Of a stretch of 64,000 nt of DNA, positions 11,220 through 22,823 are shown piece by piece. Under the pieces are notes generated by a model. That model did no database searches. It saw nothing but the letters and a program-made list of their open reading frames with translations, and had not been told where the DNA came from. Every line of letters begins with the position of its first letter. Positions within the stretch are counted from its first letter, which is position 1. A program made the position numbers and the translations under genes. Origin of the DNA: Carya illinoinensis (lineage: Eukaryota > Streptophyta > Magnoliopsida > Fagales > Juglandaceae); the NCBI RefSeq assembly GCF_018687715.1, contig NC_056761.1:20581001-20645000 (forward strand). Reading direction: 5' to 3'.

Positions 11220-11880
11220 TTTTACACTATATATTATATTATATATAATATATATATATTATATGATATATATATATTATATGATATATATATATATATT
11301 ATATGATATATATATATTATATGATATATTAATATATAATATGATATATTATATATATTATATTTTATATTATATAATGTATAATATACTAGTAGTATAT
11401 TATATCTATAATATATTTACTATATAATATATTATACTATATTATATAGTTATTATATATAGATAACATACTATATAAGACTTATACTATATTATAGACT
11501 ATAATATAGATAATATATTATATAATACTTATACTACATTATCTAATAACTATATTACTTTAATATAGTTATTAGATATACTATAATATGTACTATAATA
11601 CTAGTATAATATACAATTTTTCCTATATAATATATTATAATATACTTGTTATAACTATAATATATAATATACTTATTATATTATAGTTATAATGTAATAT
11701 ATATTTTATATTATTAGTTAATATAAAGTTATAATATATATATAGTACGTTCTTATATAATACTCATGTTATATATATTATAACTGGTACAAATTATATA
11801 TTAATTAATATTGTATAATTTATAATTTAATATATAAATATATTATGAGGAATATACTAAATTCTAATATGTAAATAATA
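11220..11880. repeat. AT-rich (TATATAATA) low-complexity block
   Basis: About 650 bases almost free of G and C, made of TATATATTATATGATA-like repeats. It could be a cruciform or replication-slippage prone segment. No gene. Confidence 0.9.
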
Positions 11881-12001
11881 ATATTTTCATTCGAACCTTC
11901 GTGTGTAACGTTCGGACATTATAATAAATTCGGAGGAAAATTTCCCGCTTAAACCAAATTTAAGCAGTACGTTCTAACATTTATCTTAACGTTCGAATGT
12001 T

Positions 12002-12006
12002 ATAGT
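12002..12006. other. Left target-site duplication of element B (ATAGT)
   Basis: ATAGT directly precedes the TGATAAAG start of B, and the same five bases follow its end at 32439-32443. Confidence 0.9.
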
Positions 12007-12295
12007 TGATAAAGGGTTAGAATTGCATAATTAAGTTGTTTAAATGAGTGATTTATTTTATCAAATAAGAATTGAACACTTAATTATGCATCAAATTCTA
12101 ATATTGAATGTCAAATTAATTGATGCCAATATTTTTGTACATCAAAGTCTCATATTTGCCCTTGAAATACTTAAACTATAATATCATTTCATTAATATAT
12201 TATACGGCATTTATGGAAGGAAAGAAAGAATGGGGCCTATGAGAAAATAGAGAAGTTAATTATGGTTTTATGGAATTTCATCTAATAGAGATCAA

Positions 12296-12580
12296 ATGCA
12301 ACATCATTCGGATCACACCAACTCACACATGAAGAAAGAAAATCACATGGACATCAACCACTCATTCGGACACCATGCAGTGGACTCACACATGCAAACA
12401 TGCAAACCATTCGGACACATGCAGGATCACATGCACACATGCAGAAAAGTGCAAACACATTCGGACTCACACATGCATGCACACATGTACACATGCAGAC
12501 CAACTCACACACGCAGGATAGCAGCCACTCTCACATGTAATGCACATGCAGAACGAAACTCACACGTGCAGCAGCAGTAG
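12296..12580 (+). promoter_or_regulatory. CATGCA (RY-type) and ATTCGGAC motif array in B 5' LTR
   Basis: ACATGCAG or CATGCATG occurs about every 15-30 bases, interspersed with ATTCGGAC(A). CATGCA is the core of the RY element bound by plant B3-domain seed regulators. The array lies about 360-640 bases upstream of the TATA box, in the presumed U3. Confidence 0.6.
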
Positions 12581-12937
12581 ATTTGTTCTTTCTTTTTTGA
12601 GTAGCTGGACGTGCAGCAGGAGATCAATAGCCTCACTCAGACAACACTCATTCGAACTCTCACACATGCAGACCAGCAGAACAAACACAGCAGACAGCAC
12701 ACTTGGAAAGCAGCACGTTGCAGACACTAGGACAGTAGCAGAATTATTTCTCTCTTCCTTTCTAGAAGTTGAATGTGTAGCAGCAGAGAGTTTATTACCT
12801 TCTTTCTTTTGTTTTAGAAGCTGGAGCACCAGGAGATCACATGGGATCATGGAAGGCAAGCTGTTCATTTCAGCTTTCTTGCTTCTGCACATGGAAGGTC
12901 ACCACGACATCACATGTACAGCTCACAAACACACGGC

Positions 12938-12945
12938 TATAAAAT
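12938..12945 (+). promoter_or_regulatory. TATA box in B 5' LTR
   Basis: TATAAAAT, conserved at 30849-30856 in the 3' LTR, is the best candidate for the retrotransposon promoter, giving U3 of about 0.95 kb and R-U5 of about 1.5 kb. Confidence 0.55.
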
Positions 12946-14528
12946 GAAAGAAGGCTGAAATGCTATGGGGGTGGGGGGGTAGCTTAGCTTGTATTTTTAT
13001 TTTCATAGCTTTACTTTCTTTCTGTTTTTTGTTTTTCCAGACATTTTCTTTTTCTTCCGTTAGTAGCAGGCGACTTGCTTGTCTTACTGGAGTTGTCTTT
13101 GTTTGGACGCAGCAGGTGGCAAGACAGCAGCCGGCTGGTTTTGCTTTACAGACATTAATATCAACTTTGCTTTTCGTTTAGATGCTAGCAGTAGAGTAGT
13201 CATTATTTTTATTTTCTTTCTTCTTCATTTAAGATAGAAGCAGCTGGTTTGAATTTTATACATTAGTTTTTCTTGCTTTTGTTTTGAGTCCTTCGGCGAA
13301 GCAGTAGTCTTGAATTTTAATTTCTTTTCCTTTTCGTGTTAGACACAAGGCGGCAGAGTAGAGGTTTTTAGTTTGTATTTTTTGCGTTCAGACAGAGAAC
13401 AGGGGCGGAAGCTCCCATTTCGGCTGGTTATTGTTTTATTTTGTTGATATTTTCATGTTCCAGATTTTAGGCATTTTATATTTTTGCAGTTTTTGCTTTC
13501 TGTGCAGCTTGTTCTTTGGTTTCCTCTCTTTGTTTACTTGTTTCTTATTTATTTTACTTCAGCTTTCAATAAATTCACAAGTTTTAGACGGAAGTAGCAG
13601 AGTTGGTTTTATTCAGTCTTTCTTTTTCGTTTAGACGCTAGGAAGTAGGAGAGTCTTTAGGTTTTATTTTCTTACTTTACGTTGAGTAGTAGGAGGAGGC
13701 TGGTTTCTTTTTCTTTTCTTCTTAGCTCTTTCGTTTGGCGTCTTGAGGTGGCAGTTTCATTTTAGTTTTCTTAGTTTATTTATTTATTTAGTCTCGTTTG
13801 TTTTATTTCTTTGAGCTGATATTTTATAGACTATTTATTTTTCATTCTAGGGTTTATTAGTTAGTATTTTCTTAGTTTTTGATATGGCTTTAATTAGATT
13901 AATTTTTACAGCTAGAAACATCATGTGTAGCTAATTTTAGAAACTTGGGTTGTGGAATGGGGCGTGATTTGTTTTGGATTCTAGATTGATGCAATATTTT
14001 ATGGTTGAATGTTGATTTCACTGAGTTACTAATTGGATTTAAATTGAAAATAGATTGAAGCTCTTGCTCTTGTTTTGTTGTTGACGTAAGGCACAACAAA
14101 AGCTTGAAAATTATCAAGGCTTCTCTCGATTGTTTGTTAATGTGTGTTTGGCTAGTAAAATAGAAAATCCCTTAGGAAAATATTGCAAAAACTTGAGCTT
14201 AGCCTTTTTATCTTCCGATTATCGATGCCTTGATTGGGTTGTTAATCGAGAAAATTATGTAGAATCCAAAATAAAGAGAGTCTTAGACCCAACCCAAGTG
14301 TTTGTTAATTTGCCTTTTTGATTAGAAACTCTAATTTCAACTTCAATTATCTTCTTGCATTGCATTTGGATTTTATTTTCATCTCTCATACTTGATTCAT
14401 TTGTTACTTGCAGATCTCTTATATGCTTTGATAACCCATTATCCCTGTGGAATACGATCCTGGACTTATCCTTGATACAACTTAACACTTCTACACTTGG
14501 AAGCACATTCGACCACGAGTCAAGTTTT

Positions 14529-14546
14529 TGGCGCCGTTGCCGGGGA
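14529..14546 (+). other. Primer-binding site of element B
   Basis: TGGCGCCGTTGCCGGGGA lies six bases past the LTR end, the primer site used by Athila/Tat elements. Confidence 0.95.
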
Positions 14547-14744
14547 CAACTGGTGCTTATTAGAGCATCATTCCTCCACTGCTGAGAGGACGTTGTGGAG
14601 TTGTGAACCTTTTCACAGCCTGGGTGACATCTAATCTTTTTTCCCTTCTCTTTGTTTATTTTTCATGGTCTCTGATTATCTGCTCTGGTTTGTATGACTA
14701 GTTGGACTAGAGACCATACATCTTGAGTTTTTAGGACACAATCA

Positions 14745-16265
14745 TTGACATCTTTTAGCTCTGCATCATCTTCTGTAGAATCATCATTAGACACTGATAG
14801 CATCATGGCTGAAAATGAGCATCATGATAGGGAAGTGGAGAATCCAAACAGGACTCTTAGAGAATATCTTCAGCCCGTTAGGACTAGCACACCTTCTTGC
14901 ATCATTTTACCTATTAATGCAAATGCTTTTAATTTCAAACCCGGGATGATTCCATTGTTACCACACTTTCATGGTATGGAATCTGAAAACCCCTATTTGC
15001 ATATCAAAGAGTTTGAAGAAGTGTGTTCCACATTCATGGATAGAACATGCACTGATGAAGTCATAAGATTGAAACTGTTTCCATTTTCCTTAAAAGACAA
15101 GGCTAAGACATGGTTGAATTCCTTAAGACCAAGATCCATTGGGACTTGGCAAGAAATGCAAACGGAATTTTTAAAGAAACTTTTTCCCATGCATAGAACC
15201 AATGCCTTGAAAAGACAGATCATGAATTTTGGCCAAAAGGATGTGGAAACATTTTATCATTGTTGGGAACGATTCAAAGACCTTTTAAATGCATGTCCCC
15301 ATCATGGATATGAGAATTGGAGGGTCATTAGTTTTTTTTATGAGGGGTTGCAACCAAAAATGAGACAATTTGTGGAGACCATGTGTAATGGAGCATTTTT
15401 TAACAAAGAACCTGAGGAAGCCTTTGAATATTTTGATTATCTAGCTGAAAATGCACAATCATGGGATACATCTGATGTTCATGATAGGTCTAAAAGTTCA
15501 AGGACAATTTCAGGGGGTGGGAAATATAATCTGAGAGAAGTAGATGATTTGAATGCTAGGTTGGCTATGATTTCTAAGAAATCAGAAGCCATAGAAATGA
15601 AGAAAGTGAATGAAGTACAAGCTGTACCTCAGATGACCTTGAGCTGTAATATTTGTGAGGGCCAAGGGCATTCAACTAATGATTGCCCGACCATTCCTGC
15701 CTTCAAAGAAGTTCTCTTGGATCAATCTAATGCTGTTAATATGGTTGCTAAATCTTTTTCAGGTCCTTATTCCAACACTTACAATTCGGGATGGAGAAAT
15801 CACCCTAATTTCAGTTGGAGGGGTGAACAAGCTGCTTTACCTGCACCCAACATAGCGGGTCCTTCACAAATTGTACCCTACACTACCCTAGGAGGTCCAG
15901 GACCATCTCAATATGCCAACCACATGGTGCCAGCCCAGAAAAAGAACCTTGAAGACAATTTCCAGCAATTATCCACCAACTTCCAGCAGTTGTCCACCTA
16001 TTTTCAGCAATTCATGCAAAGCCAAGCTGCTATCAACAGTCAAAATTCACAAGCCATTGCTGACATTCGAGGGTCAGTCACAAGGTTGACTACAACCATG
16101 AGTGCTCAAGAGAAAGGGAAGTTCCCTGCACAATCTCAGCCTAATCCCCAAGGCCAAAACTACCAATTTCAAAGTGTGGCAGGAGATTCAAATGTCAAGC
16201 AAGTTAAGGCTATTACAACCTTGAGAAGTGGTAAGGTGATTGGCATTCTAGCTCAAGAGGTATAA
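14745..16265 (+). pseudogene. gag: Element B Gag
   Basis: A 506-codon open frame encoding the capsid-nucleocapsid precursor that packages the element RNA in the cytoplasm. Residues about 40-250 form the retrotransposon gag region (HFHGMESENPYLHIKEFEE, FPFSLKDKAKTWLNSL, WERFKDLLNACPHHGY, MCNGAFFNKEPEEAFEYFDYL). Near residue 300 a zinc-knuckle-like CNICEGQGHSTNDCP fits C-x2-C-x4-H-x4-C. A Gln-rich stretch with two NFQQLST copies follows. It is the best preserved gag here. The stop TAA at 16263-16265 is internal to the polyprotein, because matching protein continues past it (NGNTSKPPSENEK and onward) to the protease. Confidence 0.85.
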
Positions 16266-16966
16266 AAAAATGGTAACACTTCTAAACCTCCTTCTGAAAA
16301 TGAGAAACATGATCCTTTAAAATCTGAAAGTGTCCCAAGCACTACACTTGCACCTTTTCCTCAAAGGTTAGCCCCTTTGCACAAAGATAAGCATCACGCT
16401 GAAATTCTTGAAATTTTTAAGCAAGTTAGGATTAATATACCATTGTTAGATGCTATTCAACAGATTCCTACTATGCTAAATTTTTAAAGGATTTATGTAC
16501 CGTAAAAAGAAAATTGAATGTGCAAAAGAAAGCTTTTCTTACTGAGCAGGTTAGTGCTATTATCCAAACCAACACTCCTCCCAAATACAAGGACCCAGGA
16601 TCCCCTACCATAGCTTGCATGATAGGGAGCTCAAAAATTGGCCAAGCATTATTAGACTTAGGTTCAAGTGTGTACTTATTGCCTTATAATGTTTATGTTC
16701 AGCTTGGATTGGGTGAGTTGAAATCTACTTCTATCACATTGCAGTTGGCTGATAGGTCTATTAAGATTCCAAGGGGTGTTGTGGAAGATGTTTTGGTTCA
16801 AGTAGACAAATTCTACTATCCAGTAGACTTTATCGTACTCGACATGCAATTGACTAATCATTCTACTTTCCAAGCACCTGTTATCTTAGGAAGACCCTTC
16901 TTAGCTACTTCTAATGCACTCATAAATTGTAGGAGTGGAGTTTTGGAAATATGGCCTTGGAGCTAA
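16266..16966 (+). pseudogene. Element B protease region
   Basis: Continues Gag with PFPQRLAPLHKDKHHAEIL and RINIPLLDAIQQIPT; the frame then slips near 16470, and from about 16500 another frame reads KDLCTVKRKLNVQKKAFL. The aspartic protease core is ALLDLGSSVYLLPYNVYVQLGLG, with catalytic Asp in DLGSS, followed by PVILGRPFLATSNALINC. A second frameshift near 16950 separates it from RT, where the intact reading would be VLxLxFGNMALELNIF. The protease itself is intact in sequence, but the polyprotein is not. Confidence 0.8.
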
Positions 16967-18903
16967 ATATTTTTAATCTTTGCAGGCAACCGCAAGAAGT
17001 TGAAGAAGTTCATGAAGTGAATTTGCTAGAAAATTTCATTGATGAAAATTCTGCACATTGCTTTCAACTTATTGACTCTTTAGAGGAATTTGAAGAAGAT
17101 TTGAAAATATTTGATAATGTTACTAACTCATCTCTTGTTTCCTCAATAGGTCAGCAAGTTACACCACCATGGAGGCCAAAATTTGAGCAACTTCCACCAT
17201 TGACATCAACCCTCAAGCCTTCGGAGGAGCAATCCCCAACTTTGGACTTCAAACCTCTTCCATTGGAGTTGAAGTATGCTTTCTTAGGACCACAAAGCAC
17301 CTTCCCTGTGGTAATTTCTTCTCACTTAACTGGTGAACAAGAAGATAAATTGCTAGAGGTCCTTAAGAAGCATAAAAAGTCTATTGGGTGGACAATGGCT
17401 GATATAAAACGTATAAGTCCCTTGGAATGTACCCATAGAATTTATTTAGAAGATGATGCAAAGCCTTTGAGGGAAATGCAAAGAAGGTTGAATCCCACAA
17501 TGAAGGAAGTGGTTAAAGGGGAGGTGTTGAAATTGCTTGATGTGGGTATCATTTACCCCATCTCGGATAGCAAATGGGTAAGTCCTATTCATGTAGTTCC
17601 AAAAAAATCCGGGCTTGCCATTGTTAAAAATGAACAAAATGAATCAATTTCTACGAGGATTCCTACTGGTTGGCGCATGTGTATAGATTATAGGAAGTTG
17701 AATGCCGCCACTAGGAAAGATCATTTCCCTTTGCCTTTTCTTGATCAAGTGTTAGAAAAAGTTGCTGGACATGCCTTTTATTGTTTCTTAGATGGATTCT
17801 CCGGTTACTATCAATTAGAAATAGCACCAGAGGATCAAGAAAAGACCACCTTTACTTGTCCTTTTGGTACTTTTGCTTTTAGGAGAATGCCTTTTGGTTT
17901 ATGCAATGCACCAGCAACTTTTCAAAGATGCATGCTTAGAATCTTTAGTGACATGATTGAGAACACTCTAGAAGTGTTTATCGATGATTTTTCTGTATTT
18001 GGTGATTCATTTGAGAGTTGTTTAACCAATTTACAAGCTGTTTTGGCCAGATGTGAAGAGAAGCAATTGCTACTTAATTGGGAGAAGTGCCATTTCATGG
18101 TACAACATGGCATTGTTCTGAGACATATTGTTTCATCTAGAGGACTTGAAGTAGATAGAGCAAAAATTGAGTTGATTTCTAAACTTCCTACACCTAAGTC
18201 AATAAAAGACATTAGATCTTTTCTTGGGCATGCGGGTTTTTATAGAAGATTTATCAAAGACTTTAGCTCTACTTCTAAGGCTCTATGTAAGCCATTGATG
18301 AATGATGTAAAATTTGATTGGACACCCGAGTGTCAAGAAGCTTTTTGTCGGCTTAAAACTTTGCTTACCACTGCTCCTATTCTTCAACCTCCTGATTGGT
18401 CACTTTCTTTTGAAATCATGTGTGATGCAAGTGATTTTGCTATAGGAGCTGCTCTTGGACAGCGTAGGAACAAACTTCCTTACGTCATTTACTATGCAAG
18501 TAAAACTTTGAATTTTGCTCAAAAAAATTATTCTACTACTGAAAAAGAATTACTTGCTGTGGTATTTGCTTTAGAGAAGTTTCGTGCATATATTCTTGGT
18601 TCTCCTATAGTCATCTTTACTGACCATGCAGCTCTCAAGTATTTATTGACAAAGAAAGATGCAAAACCAAGGTTGATTAGATGGATACTTTTACTCCAGG
18701 AGTTCAATATTATCATCAAGGACAAGAAAGGAGTAGAGAATGTGGTAGCCGACCATTTGTCTAGGCTCACAGTTGCTGAAACTGAACAACCAACACCTGT
18801 TCTTGATTCTTTTCCTGATGAACATCTTATGTTAGTTGAAAATTTGCCTTGGTTTGCTGATATAGTAAATTTCTTGGTGACAGGACAAACACCACCTCAT
18901 TGA
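16967..18903 (+). pseudogene. pol: Element B reverse transcriptase-RNase H
   Basis: The frame opens at 16951 and runs 650 codons. RT motifs in order: WRMCIDYRKLNAATRKDHF, FCFLDGFSGYYQ-like YCFLDGFSGYYQLEIAP, MPFGLCNAPATFQRCM and the catalytic FIDDFSVFG, then RSFLGHAGFYRRFIKDFS. RNase H shows MCDASDFAIGAALGQ, STTEKELLAVVFALEKF and IFTDHAALKYL. DKKGVENVVADHLSRL is the hallmark end. All visible catalytic acids are present, so RT-RH may have been active recently. The stop TGA 18901-18903 ([11 protein letters not shown]) sits where the family has Trp, consistent with a TGG to TGA change. Confidence 0.9.
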
Positions 18904-20129
18904 AGCGCTCAAGATACACGGAAATTCATGCATGAGGTGAGATCGTTCTTCTATGATGATCCTTACCTTTTCAAGTATTGTTCAGATCAAATCATTAGGA
19001 AGTGTGTGCCCAATGATGAAATTTCTGGTGTCTTAAATTTTTGCCATACGGAAGCTTGTGGTAGGCATTTTTCAGCCCACAAAACAGTGGCCAAAATTCT
19101 TCAAAGCGGATTTTATTGGCCAACCATGTTCAAGGATGCCTTTAGTTTTTGTAAAACTTGTGAACCTTGTCAGAAATTAGGAGGAATCACTAGGAGAAAA
19201 ATGATGCCTATGCAACCCATACTAGTGATTGAAATTTTTGATTGTTGGGGGATAGATTTTATGGGACCATTTCCTTCTTCTTATGGCTATTTATACATTT
19301 TGCTTGCTGTTGACTATGTTTCTAAGTGGGTTGAGGCAGTCCCTTGCAAATCTAATGATCATCAAGTTGTTTTAAAATTTTTGAAAGAAAACATTTTTGC
19401 AAGGTTTTGGCATGCCTAAAGCCATAATCAGTGATAATGGCACCCACTTTTGTAACAAGCATTTCTTGGCCTTAATGAAGAAGTATGGTATCCATCATAA
19501 AATCTCTACTCCCTATCATCCTCAAACCAATGGACAAGCTGAACTAGCAAATAGGGAGATTAAAAACATTCTTGAAAAAACAGTTAACCCAAACAGGAAG
19601 GATTGGTCTTTGAGATTGTCTGATGCCTTGTGGGCTTATAGAACAGCCTTTAAAACCATTTTGGGCATGTCTCCATATAGACTAGTGTATGGTAAGGCTT
19701 GTCATTTGCCTGTAGAGTTGAAACATAGAGCGTATTGGGCCATTAAGCAATGCAATTTTAACATTGATAAAGCTGGTTGTGTGAGAAAATTGCAATTGTC
19801 TGAGTTGGATGAGTTGAGGAAGGATGCCTACAACAACTCTAAGTTGTCCAAAGAAAGAATGAAGAACTTCAATGACAAACACATCCAACGTAAGACTTTT
19901 GAGCCTAATCAAAAAGTGTTATTGTACAACTCTCGGTTACACTTGTTCCCTGGTAAGTTAAGGTCTCGATGGAGTGGGCCTTATGTGGTACAAACTGTTT
20001 TTCCTCATGGTGCTATAGAGATAATGAATCCTCTCAATGGTAACATTTTTAAGGTTAATGGTCAAAGGCTCGAGCCTTTTATTTCTAACTTTGCACCTGA
20101 AGAATCTACTCTACATTTGCTTGATTCTA
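18904..20129 (+). pseudogene. Element B integrase, 3' end cut by element C
   Basis: The zinc-binding HHCC part (HTEACGRHF...[11 protein letters not shown]) and core start ([11 protein letters not shown], first catalytic Asp) read from 18928. A one-base shift at IFARF near 19405 moves the frame, after which the core continues [13 protein letters not shown] (second Asp) and [17 protein letters not shown] (Glu). The C-terminal part is [18 protein letters not shown] and [11 protein letters not shown]. The protein ends HLLDS at 20129, where element C was inserted, so the apparent terminal Met and TGA come from C's LTR. The reading presumably continued briefly beyond 28616. Confidence 0.85.
20125..20129. 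other. Left flank of element C (TTCTA)
   Basis: TTCTA precedes C and TCCTA (28617-28621) follows it: a 5-base target-site duplication with one later transition. Confidence 0.75.
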
Positions 20130-21354
20130 TGTGACGCCCCCAAATCCCCACGCACGGACACGGGGAAATCGAGACGTCCGGATGATGACATCACGGGTCA
20201 CCACCCTAACGACGTGTGCCAAATGTGTGTAAAAAGCGACGAATGTGCACGAGGTATACGCAGCGAAAAGCAAAGTCAATAACTAAGTACCATAATTTTT
20301 CTTAATATAATACAAGCTGTTTAAAACATACATAAATAAAATATTACAAAACATAAATATAGTTCAAAAGCCAAATACAAAACATAAACCAACTCAGAAC
20401 TCCGGCGGAGCCGCATCCTCGGGCTCAGCCTCCTCCTCCTCCTCGAACTCTGCACCAAAATCTATGGAACCAAAAATGGTACCGCAGGTAAGTAAAATCC
20501 AAATACTACTAGATAAAAACATATTAAACTCAACAATATGCATGCAAGAAAAACCAATGCACATGTCTCGCAAAACCATAATTTTTACCACGCACGCCAA
20601 AAACCCATTTGGCCCACAAAACATATCCTTAAAAACCACGCCTCGCCATTATCCCAGATAATGGCCCAAACCACCATTTTCCCAGAAAATGGATCACAAG
20701 CCTCGAAACCAATCCTCGCCATTTTCCCAGAAAATGGCCCACTAACCAAACCATCAGAGCACCGTAGGCGGGAATCGCAGGCGGGACTCAACCACCATCC
20801 CTGCTCACCACCGTCCGTACGCATGCCTCTGAATCAAGCCAAATAAATCCAATTATGCATGCCGGCCAAACGGCTAGCCGGATGGGGCTGGGGTTCGGTG
20901 GGGTGGTGTGCCGGAGGGAGGGGGTTCGACCGGTGGGGGTGGTGTCGACCACGGTGGTCGGACGGCGGTGTGTCGGGGCTGAGGTTGCTTCCGGCGTGGG
21001 AGAGGAGAGAGAGAGAGAGACGATCGGGGGGGTTACGCGCAGGGAAGGAAAGAAAAGGAAGAAGAAAAAGAAAAGGAAGGAAAAAAGAAAAAAAGAAAAG
21101 AAAAAAAAGAGAGAAAGGAAAAAGGGAAAAGAAAAGATGTAGGAAAGAAATGAGGTCCAATCCTCACTCCAAGAACAAAACAAAACCGCCGAAAACGAGA
21201 TTAAAAACCGTAAAACGACTAAATCAATAAAACACAACATCCAACAATTAAAAACCAATTTTAAAATGAAATAATTTAAAATAAATAAACCAATATATTA
21301 ATTAAATTAAAAACAACCCTTCAGTGAAAATACACGCGAAAGCGGGTCATCACA
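20130..21354 (-). repeat. 3' LTR of element C with internal deletion
   Basis: Matches the 5' LTR at both ends but jumps at about 20858 from the ATTATGCA phrase to GGCCAAACGGCT, skipping what is 27160 to about 28125 in the other LTR. It includes a purine-rich tract (21010-21140). Confidence 0.9.
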
Positions 21355-21368
21355 TCCTCCCCCCCTTA
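21355..21368 (-). other. Polypurine tract of element C
   Basis: Minus strand reads TTAAGGGGGGGAGGA just before the LTR start TGTGATGACC. Confidence 0.85.
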
Positions 21369-21473
21369 AAAACAAATTTCATCCTCGAAATTTGCAAGAC
21401 AACCACCAACTTAAAACAAGCCACATAAAATCACATAAACCACCTGTGACCAAGATTAAGATACATACCTTCA

Positions 21474-22823
21474 TTATTCAAACAAGTATGGGTACTGCTC
21501 CCTCATGTCTGCTACTCGCTCCCAAGAGAAGTCTTGTGCTAACGGATCTCCCCATGCCACCTTAACCAAAGGTATCGTCTTGGACCTCAACTGTTGCTCC
21601 TTCCAATCTATGATCTGCGATGGAACAACCTCATAAGTGAGATTCGGTTGCAACTGAATACCCTCTAGGTCGACGAAGCGTGGCTCTTGCTATCCAAAGC
21701 TCTTCTTCAGGGACGATACGTGGAAGACATCATGAATATCCCCAAAATATTCTGGCAAAGCAACTCTATAGGGAACGGACCCTACCTTCTCCAGAATCTG
21801 AAAAGGGCCGACATACCTCGGATCCAGCTTCCTCTTCTTACCAAAACTCTTAACACCTCTCATGGGAGAGACTTTGAGATAAACCCAATCACCAACTTCA
21901 AAAGATAACTCTCTCCTCCTGGTATCAGCGTAGCTTTTCTGGCGACTCTGAGCTGCCGCCATTTTATCCCTGATGATCCGAACTTGGCTTTGCATCTCTT
22001 GAATTATTTTGGGTCCAATTATCCTCCTCTCCCCGACTTCATCCCAGCACAAGGGCGATCTACACTTCCTCCCATAAAGAGCTTCATAGGGAGCCATCTG
22101 AATGGTCGTATGGAAGCTATTATTATATGCAAACTCAATGAGCGGCAAATGGTTTTCCCAACTCCCTCGAAATTCCATGACACATGCTCGCAACATGTCT
22201 TCAAGGGTCTGAATGGTGCGCTCTGATTGGCCGTCTGTCTGCGGGTGATATGCAGTACTGAATTTCAACTTAGTACCCAAAGCTGCCTGCAAACTCTTCC
22301 AGAACTGCGACGTGAACCTTGGGTCTCGATCCGACACTATACTCTTTGGTATGCCGTGCAGCCGCACTATTTCTTTCACGTACAAGCGTGTCAACTTACC
22401 CAAGGAGTCGGTGTTATTAACAGGCAAGAAATGAGCACTCTTCGTTAACCGGTCAACGATCACCCAAACAGAATTTTTCCCACTAGGCATTCTCGGCAAA
22501 CCCACTACAAAGTCCATCGTCATGTCATCCCATTTCCACTCAGGAATAGGGAGGGGTTGGAGCATACCTGCAGGTCTTTGATGCTCGGCCTTCACTTGAC
22601 GGCATGTGTGGCATTTCTCAACATATAAGGCAATATCCATCTTCATTCCATCCCACCAATAATTTTTCTTCAAGTCCCGATACATCTTTGTACTGCCGGG
22701 ATGAACTGAATAAGGGGCCGCATGAGCTTCTGCCATGATCTGCTCCTTGAATACTGAATCTTTGGGGACCACTCTGCGATCTCGGAACCGAAGTATCCCA
22801 TCTTTATCCATGCTATAATGCAA
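21474..22823 (-). pseudogene. Element C integrase and chromodomain-like tail
   Basis: From 22823 downward a 377-codon frame gives the zinc-binding part (HAAPYSVHPGSTKMY...[12 protein letters not shown]), the core ([21 protein letters not shown] and HPQTDGQSERTIQ, supplying the D, D and E) and the C-terminal GDWVYLKVSP...YVGPFQILEKVGSVPYRVAL. It stops at TAG in SLKKSFG*QEPRF near 21690, where the D copy has Gln (CAG). Past it the frame runs to the natural end YLFE with TAA at 21474-21476 and contains VPSQIIDWKEQQLRSKTIPLVKVAWG, a chromodomain-like tail as expected for this clade. Such tails are thought to steer integration to heterochromatin. Confidence 0.85.

Larger units (their letters stand above)
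8408..12006. mobile_element. CACTA-like DNA transposon, left segment
   Basis: Begins CGCTACAACAAATATGGC, close to the CACTACAACAAA start of plant CACTA (En/Spm) elements, followed by inverted GTGAC-GGTTT/AAACTGTGAC phrases usual for their subterminal regions. Palindromic ACGTTCGAACGTT-like motifs are dense at 8530-8700, 10300-10650, 11020-11230 and 11890-12000. The same motif continues at 32444-32510 and 42310-42395 once the inserted retrotransposons are removed, so these three pieces were one element. The right terminus is not seen. It may have been lost where element F begins at 43380. Confidence 0.6.
12007..14522 (+). repeat. 5' LTR of element B
   Basis: 2516 bases from TGATAAAGGG to CACGAGTCA. 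It contains an upstream CATGCA/ATTCGGAC array, a TATA box near 12940, then a long transcribed part with recurring CGTTTAGA...AGCAG phrases. Compared with the 3' LTR it lacks about 90 bases of the array (absent between AACGAAACTCACAC and GTGCAGCAG, near 12560). Confidence 0.95.

Noticed and set aside
14529..14546. tRNA gene at the primer sites
   Set aside because: Only 12-18 bases complementary to a tRNA end, in the exact primer position. No tRNA fold or gene found anywhere in the window.
20788..21258. Hydrophobic 'membrane protein' frames in LTRs (also 28128-28502, 41854-42195, 47069-47689)
   Set aside because: They are translations of pyrimidine-rich LTR tracts (Phe/Leu/Ser runs). Frames are not conserved between LTR copies.
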